From Dendrolimus kikuchii (taxonomy: Eukaryota; Arthropoda; Insecta; Lepidoptera; Lasiocampidae): DNA of 64,000 bases. Location: positions 17,836,888 through 17,900,887 of the forward strand of contig CM034406.1 in assembly GCA_019925095.2 (NCBI GenBank), given 5' to 3'. Under the pieces are notes generated by a model. That model was not told where the DNA came from. It did not search any database and was given only the letters and a program-made list of their open reading frames with translations. The position numbers and the translations under genes are program-made. Of this stretch, positions 30,735 through 42,210 are shown one piece after another (the first letter of the stretch is position 1; each line of letters opens with the position of its first letter).

Positions 30735-31001
30735 AAGGCAGGCAGACGGCCCACCTGATGGACACCGTTTACCATCACCTATTGACATTTGCAACACCAA
30801 AAGTACTACAAATGCGCTGCTGATTTTTGAAGTTAGACTGGAACCTGGCCACTTATACCGAAACACAACTCAAGGTTGTTATGGTAGCCATCCAGACGGG
30901 CAAATACCCTAACACCTGGCTGTGGGTTGATTTGTCACCTCTTACGACAGGCCGCCCGGCCGCGAGAAATAATATTCTTTCTCCGTTCCTGCACGGATAA
31001 A
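30735..31001 (-). mobile_element. RepA retroposon, copy 6
   Basis: Starts in the sense 5' region at ccgtgcaggaacggagaaag (about 31001) and runs to ggccgtctgcctgcc at 30735, abutting an A9 run. It lacks ~25 bp of the tggtctagagtatgcc region. Confidence 0.7.
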
Positions 31002-31527
31002 ACACTCTAGGGTGGCTATTATTGTACGAGAATTGAGACTTAATTAAATCAGCCTATAAAATGCGTTACGTATCTTATTTGTTTACAAAGATTAAACTGT
31101 ATTTTTTACATTTTAAATCGATCGATCGAATTGATAATAAACTTAGCACTTAACTGTGTATTATGTAATAAAGTACAACACGTAATGTTGCGTTTAACGA
31201 GTACAATGTCAGAGGTTACGTGAAATTATTTACTACAAGGCCGGCAAATTAATCAACCGTCTGAAACACAATGGAAGTTGGTTCCGATTTTTTTACTGCT
31301 TGAAGCAGGCTAACGATCCAACTGATGGTAAAGAGAACTGCTTATGGGATAAAGAAATTTTCACATGTAACACCGATTGAGAAATGTTTCATTGTAAGGT
31401 TTAAATGATCCTTTTTTACCAGGAGAAATCCGCTTGAGGCCAAACCACAGAAGGCGAAGCGAGGTTGGGCATGTGGGATTTGTCACGTCAGAATGGCACT
31501 AGGCACCCCCGCAAAAATGCCTAGACT
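31002..31527. other. No gene seen; RepA-like 5-50 bp remnant at 31290
   Basis: The phrase tttttactgcttgaagcagg followed by aactgatggtaaagag at 31288-31337 resembles the tail region of 55790-55920. Otherwise nothing. Confidence 0.35.
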
Positions 31528-31537
31528 AGACTAGACT

Positions 31538-31862
31538 GTTACCACACTTTCATCCGTGCAGGAATGGAGAAAGAATACAATTTCCTGCGGCCAGGCGGCC
31601 TGTAGTAAGAGGCGATAAAACAACCCACAGCCAGGTGGTAGGGCATTTGCCCGACTGGATGGCTACCACCCCTGGTCTAAAGCATGTCGCCATAACAACC
31701 TTGAGTTGTGTTTCGGCATTAGTGACCAGGTTCCAGTCTCCCTTAAGAGAGCAGCAGTGCATTTGTAGCACCTTTGGTGTTGCAAATGTCCATAGACGAT
31801 GGCAACAGCTTTCCAACAAGTGGGCCGTCTGCCTGTCTGCTGAACTCCAGCAATAAAAAAAA
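31538..31862 (+). mobile_element. RepA retroposon, copy 7 (longest 5' end)
   Basis: 325 bp, flanked by a perfect 10-bp TSD AGACTAGACT (31528-31537, 31863-31872). The sense 5' end is gttaccacactttcatccgt and the 3' end ctccagcaataaaaaaaaa. This is the best-defined full-length copy. Confidence 0.8.
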
Positions 31863-32009
31863 AGACTAGACTATTGTTTCTTGACCATTTTTACGTCGCG
31901 GCCCACGTAAAGACCAAAAAGTTAAGTAGTCTTGTGACCCCTTCACTAGAAGGTCTAATATAATAAAATTATACAATTTTAAAAGAGTAGTCTTTTATTA
32001 TTTAGATTT

Positions 32010-32304
32010 TCGTGTTTGTCTGTTTGTTCGGGATTCACGTAAAAACTGCTGGGCCGATTTCGACGATCGCTAGCATACCCCTGAGCTTAAAATCTGCGAT
32101 ACTTTATATCCCGAGAATCTACTTGGAAATTTTCTCGGGAGCGGTCTAAAGTGGATCGGTTGTAAATTCTCGGTCTTATAATCGGTGATATTTTATATCC
32201 CGGGAAACCCGCGAGATATTTTCCGGGAGTGATTTCAAGTTGTTAAGACACGTATAAATAAGCTTAATCCGTTCAACGTGGACGAAGTCGCAGGCACATC
32301 CTAG
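32010..32304 (+). mobile_element. HelF Helitron-like repeat, copy 4 (5'-truncated)
   Basis: From ttgtctgtttgttcgggatt to cgcaggcacatCCTAG|T. Confidence 0.6.
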
Positions 32305-32424
32305 TTATAATAATATTTTAATCAATAGTTTATTTCTATGTTTGATTTGTACAGAGGTCTTATTTTTTTAACAGACAGACCCACAAGGGTCACGACCGCC
32401 AAGTTGAGAAACGATAGTCTAGAC

Positions 32425-32784
32425 CAGGGATTCCCAAACTATTTTAGGGACAAGAGTCCCCTTTTTCAGAATGAACTGATACCTCAGACAATACCCACAG
32501 CGAAATTACTTTAAAAATCCTATCTGTATTTTTTTCGTATAAATAAACTTTGCGATTGGTTAAGTGAGTAAACTTGACAAAAATTTAGTCATTCTTATAA
32601 CAAGTTGGTACAAGTAACAAAGCTTATACAGTATTTAGAAACTTTCAAATAAGAACTTGTGTTAATTAATAGGGGTAGATTTTTAGACCTCTTCGACACC
32701 CAAAATCAGTTTTCGTTTATGTCGACCCTTGGGAAACCGATTTTGACCTCAGGGGGTCGATATCGAGCACTTTAGGAATCCCTG
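32425..32784. mobile_element. hAT-type non-autonomous element
   Basis: 360 bp with inverted ends CAGGGATTCCCAAACT and AGGAATCCCTG. Flanking 8-mers are GTCTAGAC (32417-32424) and GTCTAGAT (32785-32792), an 8-bp TSD with one mismatch. The sequence near the ends (ccctttttcagaatgaact; cctcagggggtcgatatcg) is typical of hAT MITEs with CAGGGATTCCCAAA termini. No transposase. Confidence 0.75.
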
Positions 32785-32792
32785 GTCTAGAT

Positions 32793-33261
32793 GTCCTGTG
32801 TCCGGACCGTGGACTCGCTCGCGTGTACACCTCCAGCCCGGACGGAACCTTAAGAATACCCTGGTGTAGGTTTTTGGTTAAAATTACAGATGCGTAAAAT
32901 CCGTAACGTGTATATTGTTCGCAGTGTGTTTGATTAAAAGAACCCTTCATTTGAGTGTGACTTGCACAAGGCCATTTGTTTTATAATTAGAAACTACAGA
33001 CTTGCTATACATGTTTATATGGTATTTCCATTTACATAAAGCGTCTATTTGGTCATTTAACTCTAGACGACAACTACGTGGTGTTAACAATGACTACATA
33101 CTCGGTATAGTATTTACTATTAATTTACTCATTATAGTAGTTTTACTGGTCGACACAAAAGTCACGTGCAAATTAACGCACAAATATTATGTACGACGCA
33201 AAATATTGTTAATTGTTTTCAACTTTTAAATATCCACACTTCAATGTTATAAATGCGAATA
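32793..33261. other. No gene seen
   Basis: The 75-codon frame at 33002-33229 has a hydrophobic stretch but no family resemblance and AT-driven composition. Confidence 0.4.
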
Positions 33262-33811
33262 TCTTATATATAAAATTCTCGTGTCACAATGTTCGTTCCC
33301 ATACTCCTCCGAAACGGCTTGACCGATTCTTATGAAATTTTTTATGCATATTCAGTAAGTCTGAGAATCGGCTACTATCTATTTTTCAAAACCCCTAAGT
33401 GATAAGGGGTGTCCACCCCAATTTTTTTTTTCGGATGTTTATTTTTTTAGGATACAGCATTAAAAAATACATACAACCCTAAATTTTCACCCCTCTACGA
33501 TTAACCCCTATTTTTTATTTGTTAATTATAAACTAATTTTTTGGCAAGATTTTTAATCTTATTTTGTCATGACTTGAATAAAAAAAAATATATTACTCTT
33601 TTAGATTCACAATTAGAACCGGTAGGTGGCGCTGAGATCGGGTTCTGGAATCCTCCTAATCACCTGGAGCGATTTTGGTGATTTTGTTTTTGTGTGTTTG
33701 AGTGGGTACCCGGATGGTTTAGATTCGCAATTAGAACCGGTACGTGGCTCTGGGGACGGGTTCTAGAATTTTATTTTTTAAAGGCAGGACAACGTCTGCC
33801 GGTGCCGCTAG
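33262..33811 (+). mobile_element. HelE long form, copy 4 (full length)
   Basis: 550 bp from A|TCTTATATATAAAATTCTCG to GTGCCGCTAG. The next bases are TCTATATATATAAAAATC, so a second element's 5' TC begins exactly at the CTAG end. Confidence 0.65.
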
Positions 33812-33930
33812 TCTATATATATAAAAATCAATTGCTGTTCGTTAGTCTCGGTGAAACTCGAGAACGGCTGGACTGATTTGGCTAATTTTGGTTTTGAATT
33901 ATTTGTGGAAGTCCAGGGAAGGTTTAAAAG
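33812..33930 (+). mobile_element. Helitron-like 5' end (tctatatatataaaaatcaa type)
   Basis: Starts TCTATATATATAAAAATCAA and reads ttgctgttcgttagtctcgg, aactcgagaacggctggact and gaagtccagggaaggtttaa, a lepidopteran repeat type. It passes into the transposon-protein relic at about 33930 with no recognisable 3' end. Confidence 0.5.
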
Positions 33931-34325
33931 CTCTTGTCAGCGTCGGCGTACCGGCCATCCTAGAGCCAAATGGCTTGGTGCGCGCCGCTGGCAAGAGGCC
34001 GGATGGAATGTCACTTATTTCTTGGACGATGGGACGGCCGCTTGTATGGGCGAGTGTTAACGCGACATGCGTTAACACTCTGGCGGGATCACATCTTTCA
34101 ATGACCAAGTCAGGGGCTAGCAACGCTGCTTCAACAGCTGAAGATCTCAAAGGGCACAAATATGGAACCCTAGGAAGGAGTTACATATTTGTGTCGTTTG
34201 GAGTTGAAACTTTAGGTCTGTGGGGTCCATTGGCAAAGGGTTTCTTCAAAGAAATTTGTAAGAAACTCTTTGATTCCACCCGTGCTTAGAAGGCTGGTTC
34301 GTATTTCGCGCAACGAATCAGCTTT
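33931..34325 (+). pseudogene. Relic of a repeat-encoded protein with RPDGMSL motif, copy 2
   Basis: The best-preserved copy. In one + frame it reads VGVPAILEPNGLVRAAG, KRPDGMSLIS, MGRPLVW, NATCVNTLAGSHL, SNAASTAEDLKGHKYGTL, YIFVSFGVETLGLWGP and FFKEICKKLFDSTRA, then a TAG (34287-34289) followed in frame by KAGSYFAQRIS. The WD of copy 1 is replaced by a four-residue change (W-ASVN-ATC), so if it is a nuclease core a key acidic residue is gone. The continuous frame extends upstream into the Helitron-like sequence (start at 33888), but that part is repeat DNA. Function not known; see copy 1. Confidence 0.6.
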
Positions 34326-34435
34326 ATTTATAATTTAGTTTTATTTTCTTTCAAAATAATAATAATAAGTAGATAGGCACAAAATTGAAACATCCGCAAT
34401 ATGAAGCTAAGTTTTTATATTTATACTAGCTGTCC

Positions 34436-34631
34436 CTGCAGTCGTTGTTCTGCCCTGAAGAAATAAAATTTAGAACCCGATTGCAGCGCCACCTACCGGG
34501 TCCAATTGTGAATCTAAACCATCCTAGAATCCACTTGAACACACACAAAAAAAACATTCAAATCGGTCCAGCCGTTTAGGAGGAGTTCACTGTCAACACA
34601 CATACAGAAGAATTATATAATTATATAAAGA
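34436..34631 (-). mobile_element. HelE Helitron-like repeat, copy 5
   Basis: 196 bp. Sense 5' TCTTTATATAATTATATAAT; sense 3' gcagggacaGCTAG|T. Contains agcgccacctaccgggtcca. Confidence 0.6.
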
Positions 34632-34649
34632 TACAAGAAAATATTTATT

Positions 34650-35195
34650 ATTTAAGAAAAATAGGAAATAAATATAATACAATTTAGGCAACGTGACGTG
34701 TGAGCTTGGTGATCTCCACATATTTTGTAACCGCGAATGCCTAAGATTTGTTTCCGGAGAATGGTTAACAGGAGCGCCTCACGGCGCCCCTCTCTGCGCC
34801 GCGGCGCACACTTTGGGAAACTCTGCCATATACCATTCGTCCTCTCTGACCCTCCTATGCCATCCCCGTAAACCATCCCTCCTAAAGGCTAGCAATGCGC
34901 TGGCTTCGCACCCAATTCTGCTATTATAATATTTTGGCATTGCAAACATATTCAAAGTACGATTCCATTGCAATAGTGTCAAAAATTCATATTCTACTAA
35001 ATCCACAACATCTTCTCAACATCGTCTTGGCAGAATAATAGTCAGCAAAAAATTGTAGTACCATTAGCAGAAATGACGTTAGTCAAAATGAATATTGAAA
35101 AGCTACCAAAATTTTAAACATTGATTTCGCGAGTTTTCGCAAATAAATGTTTATAAAGATCAAGCGGCGTGCAACGGGCACGCCATTGTAATTAG
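34650..35195. repeat. GC-rich retroelement-like stretch, then AT-rich spacer
   Basis: 34690-34925 is GC-rich and resembles an insect LINE 3' UTR in general style (agcaatgcgctggcttcgca), with no readable frame. The rest shows nothing. Confidence 0.3.
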
Positions 35196-35489
35196 CAGAT
35201 TTTTTTTATTGCATGAGTGCAGCAGACAGGCAGGCGGCCCACCTGATGGAAAGCGATTACCATCGCCTATGGACATTTGTAACACCAAAGGTGCTACAAA
35301 TGCGCTGCTGCTCTCTTAAGGGAGACTGGAACCTGGTCACTAATGCCGAAATACAACTCAAGGTTGTTATAGCGGCATACTCTAGATCAGCCATCCAATC
35401 GGGCAAATACCCTACCACCTGGCTGTGGGTTGTTTTGTCGCCTCTTACAACAGGCAGCCCCAACGCAGGAAATTATATTCTTTCTCCGT
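35196..35489 (-). mobile_element. RepA retroposon, array copy 8a
   Basis: First of three RepA copies in direct tandem. Tail (poly-T side) at 35199-35206; the sense 5' end (acggagaaagaatataattt) abuts the next poly(T) at 35489. It lacks the accaggggtggtag block. Confidence 0.75.
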
Positions 35490-35793
35490 TTTTTTTTTTT
35501 ATTGCAGGAGATCAGCAGACAGGCAGACGGCCCACTTGATGGAAAGCGATGGTAACCTCGCCTATGGACATTTGCAACACCAAAGTTGCTACAAATGCGT
35601 TGCTGCTCTCTTAAGGGAGACAGGAACCTGGTCACTAATGCCGGAACACAACTCAAGGTTGTTATGACGACATACTTTAGACCAGGGGTGGTAGCCATCC
35701 AGTCGGGAAAATGCCCTACCACCTGGCTGTGGGTTGTTAAGTCGCCTCTTACGACAGGCAGCCCCAACGCAGGAAATTATATTCTTTCTCCGT
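35490..35793 (-). mobile_element. RepA retroposon, array copy 8b
   Basis: Second tandem copy. It carries cgatggtaacctcgcctatg, a small duplication-like change shared with copy 8c and absent from 8a, so 8b and 8c arose by tandem duplication. Confidence 0.75.
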
Positions 35794-36113
35794 TTTTTTT
35801 TTTTTTATTGGAGGAGATCAGCAGACAGGCAGACGGCCCACTTGATGGAAAGCGATGGTAACCTCGCCTATGGACATTTGCAACACCAAAGTTGCTACAA
35901 ATGCGTTTCTGCTCTCTTAAGGGAGACTGGAACCTGGTCACTAATGCCGGAACACAACTCAAGGTTGTTATGACGACATACTTTAGACCAGGGGTGGTAG
36001 CCATCCAGTTGGGCAAATGCCCTACCACCTGGCTGTGGGTTGTTAAGTCGCCTCTTACGACAGGCCGCCCGACCGCAGGAAATTGTATTCTTTCTTCGTT
36101 CCTGCACGGATAA
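35794..36113 (-). mobile_element. RepA retroposon, array copy 8c
   Basis: Third tandem copy, ending at cctgcacggataaaaacg. Of the three it alone keeps the full 5' end ttcgttcctgcacggat (inverse sense). Confidence 0.75.
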
Positions 36114-36315
36114 AAACGTTACGCACGGATGAAGGAAGAATACCGAAATCAGTCAAAACTACTATTGAGACGATATTGTCCGGCGATATTGACGAGATAG
36201 TAATAGTAGAATTGAGCTCCTGGTGATGCAAACTGTAGGCGACGGTAACTACTTACCATGAGCTAGGCCATCTACCTGTTTGTCAGATTCACAAAATATC
36301 CGTCTCGGGTGATAA

Positions 36316-36866
36316 TAGCACCATTCAGGCTGCCTGTCCATTGAAGCGGAGCGAGGCTGCGGAGCGGAGAGATATTACCCAAGGAAGAAAGAGAAAAAAA
36401 GTTATTTCTCAAAGGCGACATATATAATGTTAATGAAGCATCATAACATTTTTAGAGTTGCATGACGCAATTGGACAAATGAGGTTGAAACTCAGTATAT
36501 TGCTGTGCCGAAAGTTAATTCGACGCAGCACTGATTTTCATTGCACACCTCTTTCTTAGTCTATACACATTTTATTGAATAGTATATATACTACCTGTGC
36601 GCAGAAGGTTTGCCGATAGCCTCATGATGTCACGTGTCGATGGTCAGTAGGGTTGACAAAAAAGGTTACATAAATAGTTGTTGCAATCAATTTACATAAG
36701 TATATACAATAATAGTAAGTAGTCAGCGGCAAACCTTTTGCGCGCGGTTTATAGATAGAACAGAAACCAATAGGCAGCGTTTCTTATTGGTAAATATTTT
36801 CCGTATCTCCGCTCCGCAGCCTCGCTCCGCTTCAGTGGACAGGCGCCTTAGGGGTGCTAGTGCCGC
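36316..36866. mobile_element. RepO long-TIR element
   Basis: Inverted ends run from agcaccattcaggctgcctg, tccattgaagcggagcgagg and ctgcggagcggagagata at the left to the inverse (tatctccgctccgcagcctc, gctccgcttcagtggacag, gcgccttaggggtgct) at the right, ~50 bp each. A second inner inverted pair is gcgcagaaggtttgcc / ggcaaaccttttgcgc (about 36598 and 36729). No coding frame and no clear TSD. A DNA-transposon MITE. Confidence 0.6.
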
Positions 36867-38003
36867 GTGGCGAATTGCATTTCACCCATAGTTAGTCCTT
36901 AATCCGATTTACTCTCGTTAAAATAAATGGCATGCTTTCCGACAAATGTTTGTACCAATGTCATTGTAATGAGACGTAGACGGACTACATAAACATGTCA
37001 CTAAGCTACCAAGACTGTATTTATATAGTTAAGTAATCGTAAAAAACGTCATAGCCATATGAAGATTACTTTGTTATTCTCAATTGTATGTTATCAAACA
37101 TAAACCATATTTTTGATAATTATTGCGTAATCGAGTCAATATAGAGTCAGAGCTGATGTAACTATAGGGCGTCAAATTATCAAATCCGTATGTGACACGC
37201 CTTAAGGTAAGTAGAGCTATTTTAAAAGCCAGCTAATTGCGATTGTACACAAAAAAACCATTAACTTGTCAATCATTTTTTTTGTTAACGGAGGGAGTGT
37301 CTCGGGCCATGGTTACTGGGGAAACCAGACACGCCCCGGCGGGTGGAATCCGACCAAATTACCCACTAAACCTAACCTGCGCCCCTATCTACAATTGAAG
37401 GGACGCCAAGGGATCTAGAACAGAAGGTGTCAACCGTTGCGCCATCTGGCTAATTAGATTGACGAATATAATCGAAAACTGACAATTTACCGCTTAGCCG
37501 TCAGCAGTCGGATGTTGGTTGGCAAGTTATATACCCAGTAGCCAAAAATTGAAGTCAAATGTACAGTCGCGGTATGTAAAGGTTCGTCACATTAAAGTCG
37601 ACTTTTGCTTGCATGAGTACAAAAAACTACTGCTAACATTTTAATAAATGTTTCGTTTATAAAATATAGAAACATGTAAAAAGAACAGAGAGATTAACAA
37701 TAAGAAACAAAGGATATAATCACTACGCGTATCATAAATATTAAAACCAACAAAGAGGTTTTATCTCTAAACAATCTTCTTAGACGAGATAGAAAATCAA
37801 ACAACTTTGATCTTAGTAATTTTAAACTTTATTGTCAAACAGTTAACCATAATTTTTTGTGGAACAGTCTGTTCTGTGACTTAGTTTGAAAAGGTAACAT
37901 GTGCTCGCGGAACGTTAAATGAATCAATTTGAAAACTGGCAAACCTTTTCACACCACGACGGTACATAAATATATACAGTACATATGGCATATAGAAGTT
38001 CAT
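36867..38003. other. No gene seen; GC-rich patch at 37275-37445
   Basis: 37275-37445 (gtctcgggccatggttactg; acgccccggcgggtggaatc; aacctaacctgcgcccct) looks like retroelement debris. The rest is AT-rich. Confidence 0.35.
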
Positions 38004-38040
38004 ATGACAGAAAATACTCCCGTGCAATGTCGATTAGATG
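38004..38040 (+). other. Candidate short first coding exon
   Basis: ATG at 38004 opens MTENTPVQCRLDG and is followed at once by a textbook donor, G|GTAAGTG (38041). A TATA-like ATAAATATATA lies ~35 bp upstream (about 37966) with CAGTACAT after it. No matching downstream exon was found, so this is only a pattern match. Confidence 0.15.
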
Positions 38041-39723
38041 GTAAGTGTTAATATCTTATACATATAACTCAAATTATTGTAATATAATGATATCGCGACA
38101 TTAAAATGATTAGCAGTTAACTGCTTATTGAAACATGACTTGAGACTTGATTCGTAATTCATGACCTATGGTGTTGCGGTTGTAAAAAGAGATTATTGTT
38201 CAATTCATTCAGGTTTTGTATGCGTAATTTGGATAAATTACTTGGACCACATTCAGGTAATCCCGGGTCTGCATTTCGTTACTTACTCCCCTTATGAAAT
38301 CAAATATATTTTATACTTTTAATTATAGCGAAATTAAAAAAAAGAATCACAACACACAAAGTATTTATTTTTAATAAATTATGACCAGTTAAAAAGACAG
38401 TTCGATGTGATTAGTGATGTTTAGATATCGATAATTGTTTTGCGATATTATCGGTTTGTTGATTTACCACTGCAACTTTAGTAGTTAAGTAAGTACAATA
38501 ATGTACTTCTTAGAATCAAAATGCGAATGGCCGCGCTTAGAATTCGATAATGTTCCATTAAATTTAAAAATACTGTCTGACTGAATATTTAATTTAAATT
38601 GGAAAAGTATTTAAGTTTAAGATATTCACGTCAATAAATAGCAAAGTAGTATTGTACTTACGAATATATTATCAATTATTCTATTAAATTTAATAATAAA
38701 ATGGACTTGGAGTTTAAAATATTCACCCTTAAAGCTTTCTGAGGGTGTTAATTGTACTATAAATAGATTCTGAATTAGATAGATCAGAATGGAATTCTAA
38801 AATAAATGTCAATTAAAATAAAATAAAATTTAAGCACTGTTTATAGTGCAAAATACTACTCAATAAAGTATGAATTCTAATTCAGTATTTGACGGGTAAA
38901 AATCACAACACGGGAAATATAAGGGATTATGTGTTGTTATCTTATAAATATTTTACAATCTCGTATTATAATAATACATAATCCCATATGGTTTTTATTA
39001 GTCTGTAATTCTAAACTTTACAGTGCCATATAGGGTTAAATACACCAATAATTTTATATTAGTATTTTTAGAGGTTAACCCTAACTTATTCTTGACTTAG
39101 TCCTATAAAATGCTCCCATTTATAGGGTAAAGATTTAGTTTGACATAAAAATAAAAACTGTATTAACCACAGACATGATATAACGTGTATGATGAAGAGG
39201 CTTTGAAAATATTTGAGAATATACAGCATACATTTTTATCATGCGAGTAATTATGAGTGATGTTGACAATATAAATTCTTTTTTCTCTTTGTGTTTTTAT
39301 CGCGAGTATACGACAGAAAGACAACACAGATATTGTTTGTATAACTTACTGTTGCACGCAATGAGCTTCGCGAGCTAACCGCTCATTAAGCTCTTTATCT
39401 AAAGAGTAATTTAACTTTTTACATGTCACATCGCGGGCATGAAATATAGAGATTTTCGCACAAATTTGTGCTCGTTTATTTACGGTTCTGTGCTCTGAGG
39501 ACACTAACGAATTATTCGGGTTAAAACTTTCTTATAGTTACAGTCATTCCTGTTCTCGAATATAATATATGGAATTTTATCTTACCCAGTTTTTTGTTTT
39601 AAAATAATTATTAAACAAGCAACATCCATTCAAAGTAGCACACATACACACACACACACACACAAACACGTAAACATATATGTTATATAAATGTGAAGCT
39701 AAATAATCATTCTCATCTTATAC
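38041..39723. other. AT-rich DNA, no gene seen
   Basis: Contains a (CA)n microsatellite at about 39643-39664. No frame of note on either strand. Confidence 0.45.
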
Positions 39724-39948
39724 TCTTATACTAATATATAAAGCTGAAGAGTTTGTTTGTTTGAACACGCTAATCTCAGAAACTCCTGGTCTGATTTGAA
39801 AAATTCTTTCAGTGTTAGAGAGCCCATTTATCGAGGAAGGCTATATATCATCAAGCTAAGACCAATAGGAGCGGAGCACCAATGAAGAATGTTTCAAAAT
39901 CGGTTTTTTTAACTATTCTATGCGGACGAAGTCGCGGGCACAAGCTAG
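39724..39948 (+). mobile_element. HelC Helitron-like repeat, copy 4
   Basis: From TCTTATACTAATATATAAAG to gcggacgaagtcgcgggcac and AGCTAG|T. 225 bp, all family blocks present. Confidence 0.65.
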
Positions 39949-42158
39949 TAATATTATATGTATACCAATAAAATTGAAGTGTCAGTCTGATTTAAAAATA
40001 AAGGCCAAAATAAATCGCAGAGATTGAAACGGGACTTATTCTAAGAAGAACTAGCAACAAACAATGGTGCAATATTTTCAATAGAATTATTCTTTTTGAA
40101 TTTCTTGATTTTTATTTTTAATATCGCTTTACTTACCTTTTATAATAAATATACTATACTACATTTTAATCGAAATTTTTTAGAAAACTAACAAGAGGTA
40201 GTAAGAAATAAATATCAGTATCATAGTTATTTAAGTAAATCTGTTTTTATTTTCACGTCCTTAAAAAGAACCGATTACAATGAAATATTGTATATTTACT
40301 TTAGATAACAAACATAAATAGATATAGTATATTTTTTATTTTAGAAAATTAAATAAATTTGGCGGTATAAGGATAGAAAGGATGAGCGAGAGAAGCGGAA
40401 TAAACCAAATATAATAAAAATGATGTAGTTTCTTTTGATATCGGAGTTAAATATGTGTTTATTTTATTGTTTGTATATATTTTAAACCACGGAAAAATTG
40501 ATGTATAAATCATGGATCTTTGCATTACTCTATGTTATATCTTATCTCTGAGTAAAATAGCCCTACAGCCTTCTAGCAGCATTGTTGTTAAAATGACTTA
40601 AATTTTCTTTTAAAAAAGCAGTCAAACTAATATGTAATTATGACTGGTTTACATATCTTCTAAACAATTCTTTTAGTTTCATTAAAGTTTGTCATTTTTT
40701 ATGTTTACTTGTAGGAATGGTGGTCACCGGTCCAGCTGGTAATAAGTGGTTACCCTCGCCTATGGACGTCTGCAACACTAACGTAGTTGATACGTTGCCT
40801 ACCTTAGTGAGACTTTAAATATCTGTTTATGCCTTTTCAATAAAAACATTTAAACAAAAACCTTTCTGTAATTGTTTATAAATTTACAAAAATTAATTTT
40901 TTGAATAATGTTAGAAACTCTCGGTAGTATCAACTGTTTTACAGAATACATCAGCGAATATAACACAGTAATTGGACAAAAAAAAGGAAATAAACTAAAT
41001 AAATACGACACGACATCTTTGTTCTTTCGCAGTGTTATTATTACTCAGCATGTAACCGTGTTATACTTTTTTTATCGATACGTAGTACGTCCTTTTTGTA
41101 AATGGGCACATCCACAGGCACATCTCTAATGAAGGTCAATGAATTTACTTTTATTTACTTTAAACAAACTTCCAACTAATAGCTTATTTATTATATCGGG
41201 TCTTGAATCATACCACGCTCAAAAAGTACAATGCTAAAATAATTCTTAAATTATACACACCAGTGAATTACCTATAAATAGTCACAGACTCCTTTTATTT
41301 GTAAAAAAGAATGGTACAATGTACCTACGTGAGCAGTATTTCCTTTGAATTTTTTTAAATAATAGCACAGACTTCTAATTTTTAATACATGTCCACTTTC
41401 ACTGAACACTATTGTTAAAATGATCACAACAAGGCGTAATGTCCTTATAACAGTTTATTACGAATATATTAAGCCAATTCTTTTAGCACGGCTAAAGCAT
41501 AACCTATCTCACGTACTGTCTCAAGAAGGGTGAATGAACAGCTGATTTTGCGCGTTGCTGATTGGAACTTGTCATTCATTTGTCAATTTGTTCCGGGTCC
41601 TTGAAACAATGTATGAAAACAAAGAATATTATTGGTAATTATTTTTTGGTGTTCTTTGCTTTATCTTGCAAATGAATTGTATTACTCTTAAATGAATAAT
41701 GGTGCTATAAAACGTTTCTTAAAGTCGAGTATTGTTTCATGTAGCGATAATTTTACATGAGATAATGAAAACAAGACGTAAAAATAATTAGCATTTATGG
41801 TTGTCTTCACATGTGTTTTATGTGGCAACACCCGGAACTGAACTGTCAGTATAATTCCGTCATTAAATTTCTGTTTTGGTAAAATAACATTAGGAATTTT
41901 GAAACCTGATTATATTATTAGTGGAATTACTCATGCAATTAGCTTAAGAGCACCTGATGTGTTACGCGATTATGATTGCTTAGCAAATTTTAGGTCAGAG
42001 ATAACACTGATTACCTAATCATTCTGTGTGAAAAAGTTTAGCTTAAGTTTTTTACCATCACTCCTGGTTTAGCTGCTAGTTTTTTGTATTTCATATATGA
42101 CGTTGTATATTAGTTGACTTACAGGTTTATAATTATATACAAAAGTGTTTTGGCAGTC
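39949..42158. promoter_or_regulatory. Upstream region of MTFP1; promoter not resolved
   Basis: 2.2 kb with no gene. A diverged relative of the RepA tail region lies at about 40720-40810 (taataagtggttaccctcgc). The 250 bp before the ATG, including a less AT-rich stretch at about 41810-41850, probably hold the 5' UTR and promoter, but I see no TATA box or initiator that I would defend. Confidence 0.3.
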
Positions 42159-42210
42159 ATGGGAGAACATAAAAAAGACTTGTTTCGAGACACTTGGGTT
42201 CGATATCTTG
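42159..42210 (+). CDS. MTFP1: MTFP1 coding exon 1
   Basis: 17 codons plus one base: MGEHKKDLFRDTWVRYL and the first G of Gly18. Donor CTTG|GTAAGTAAC. Confidence 0.93.
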
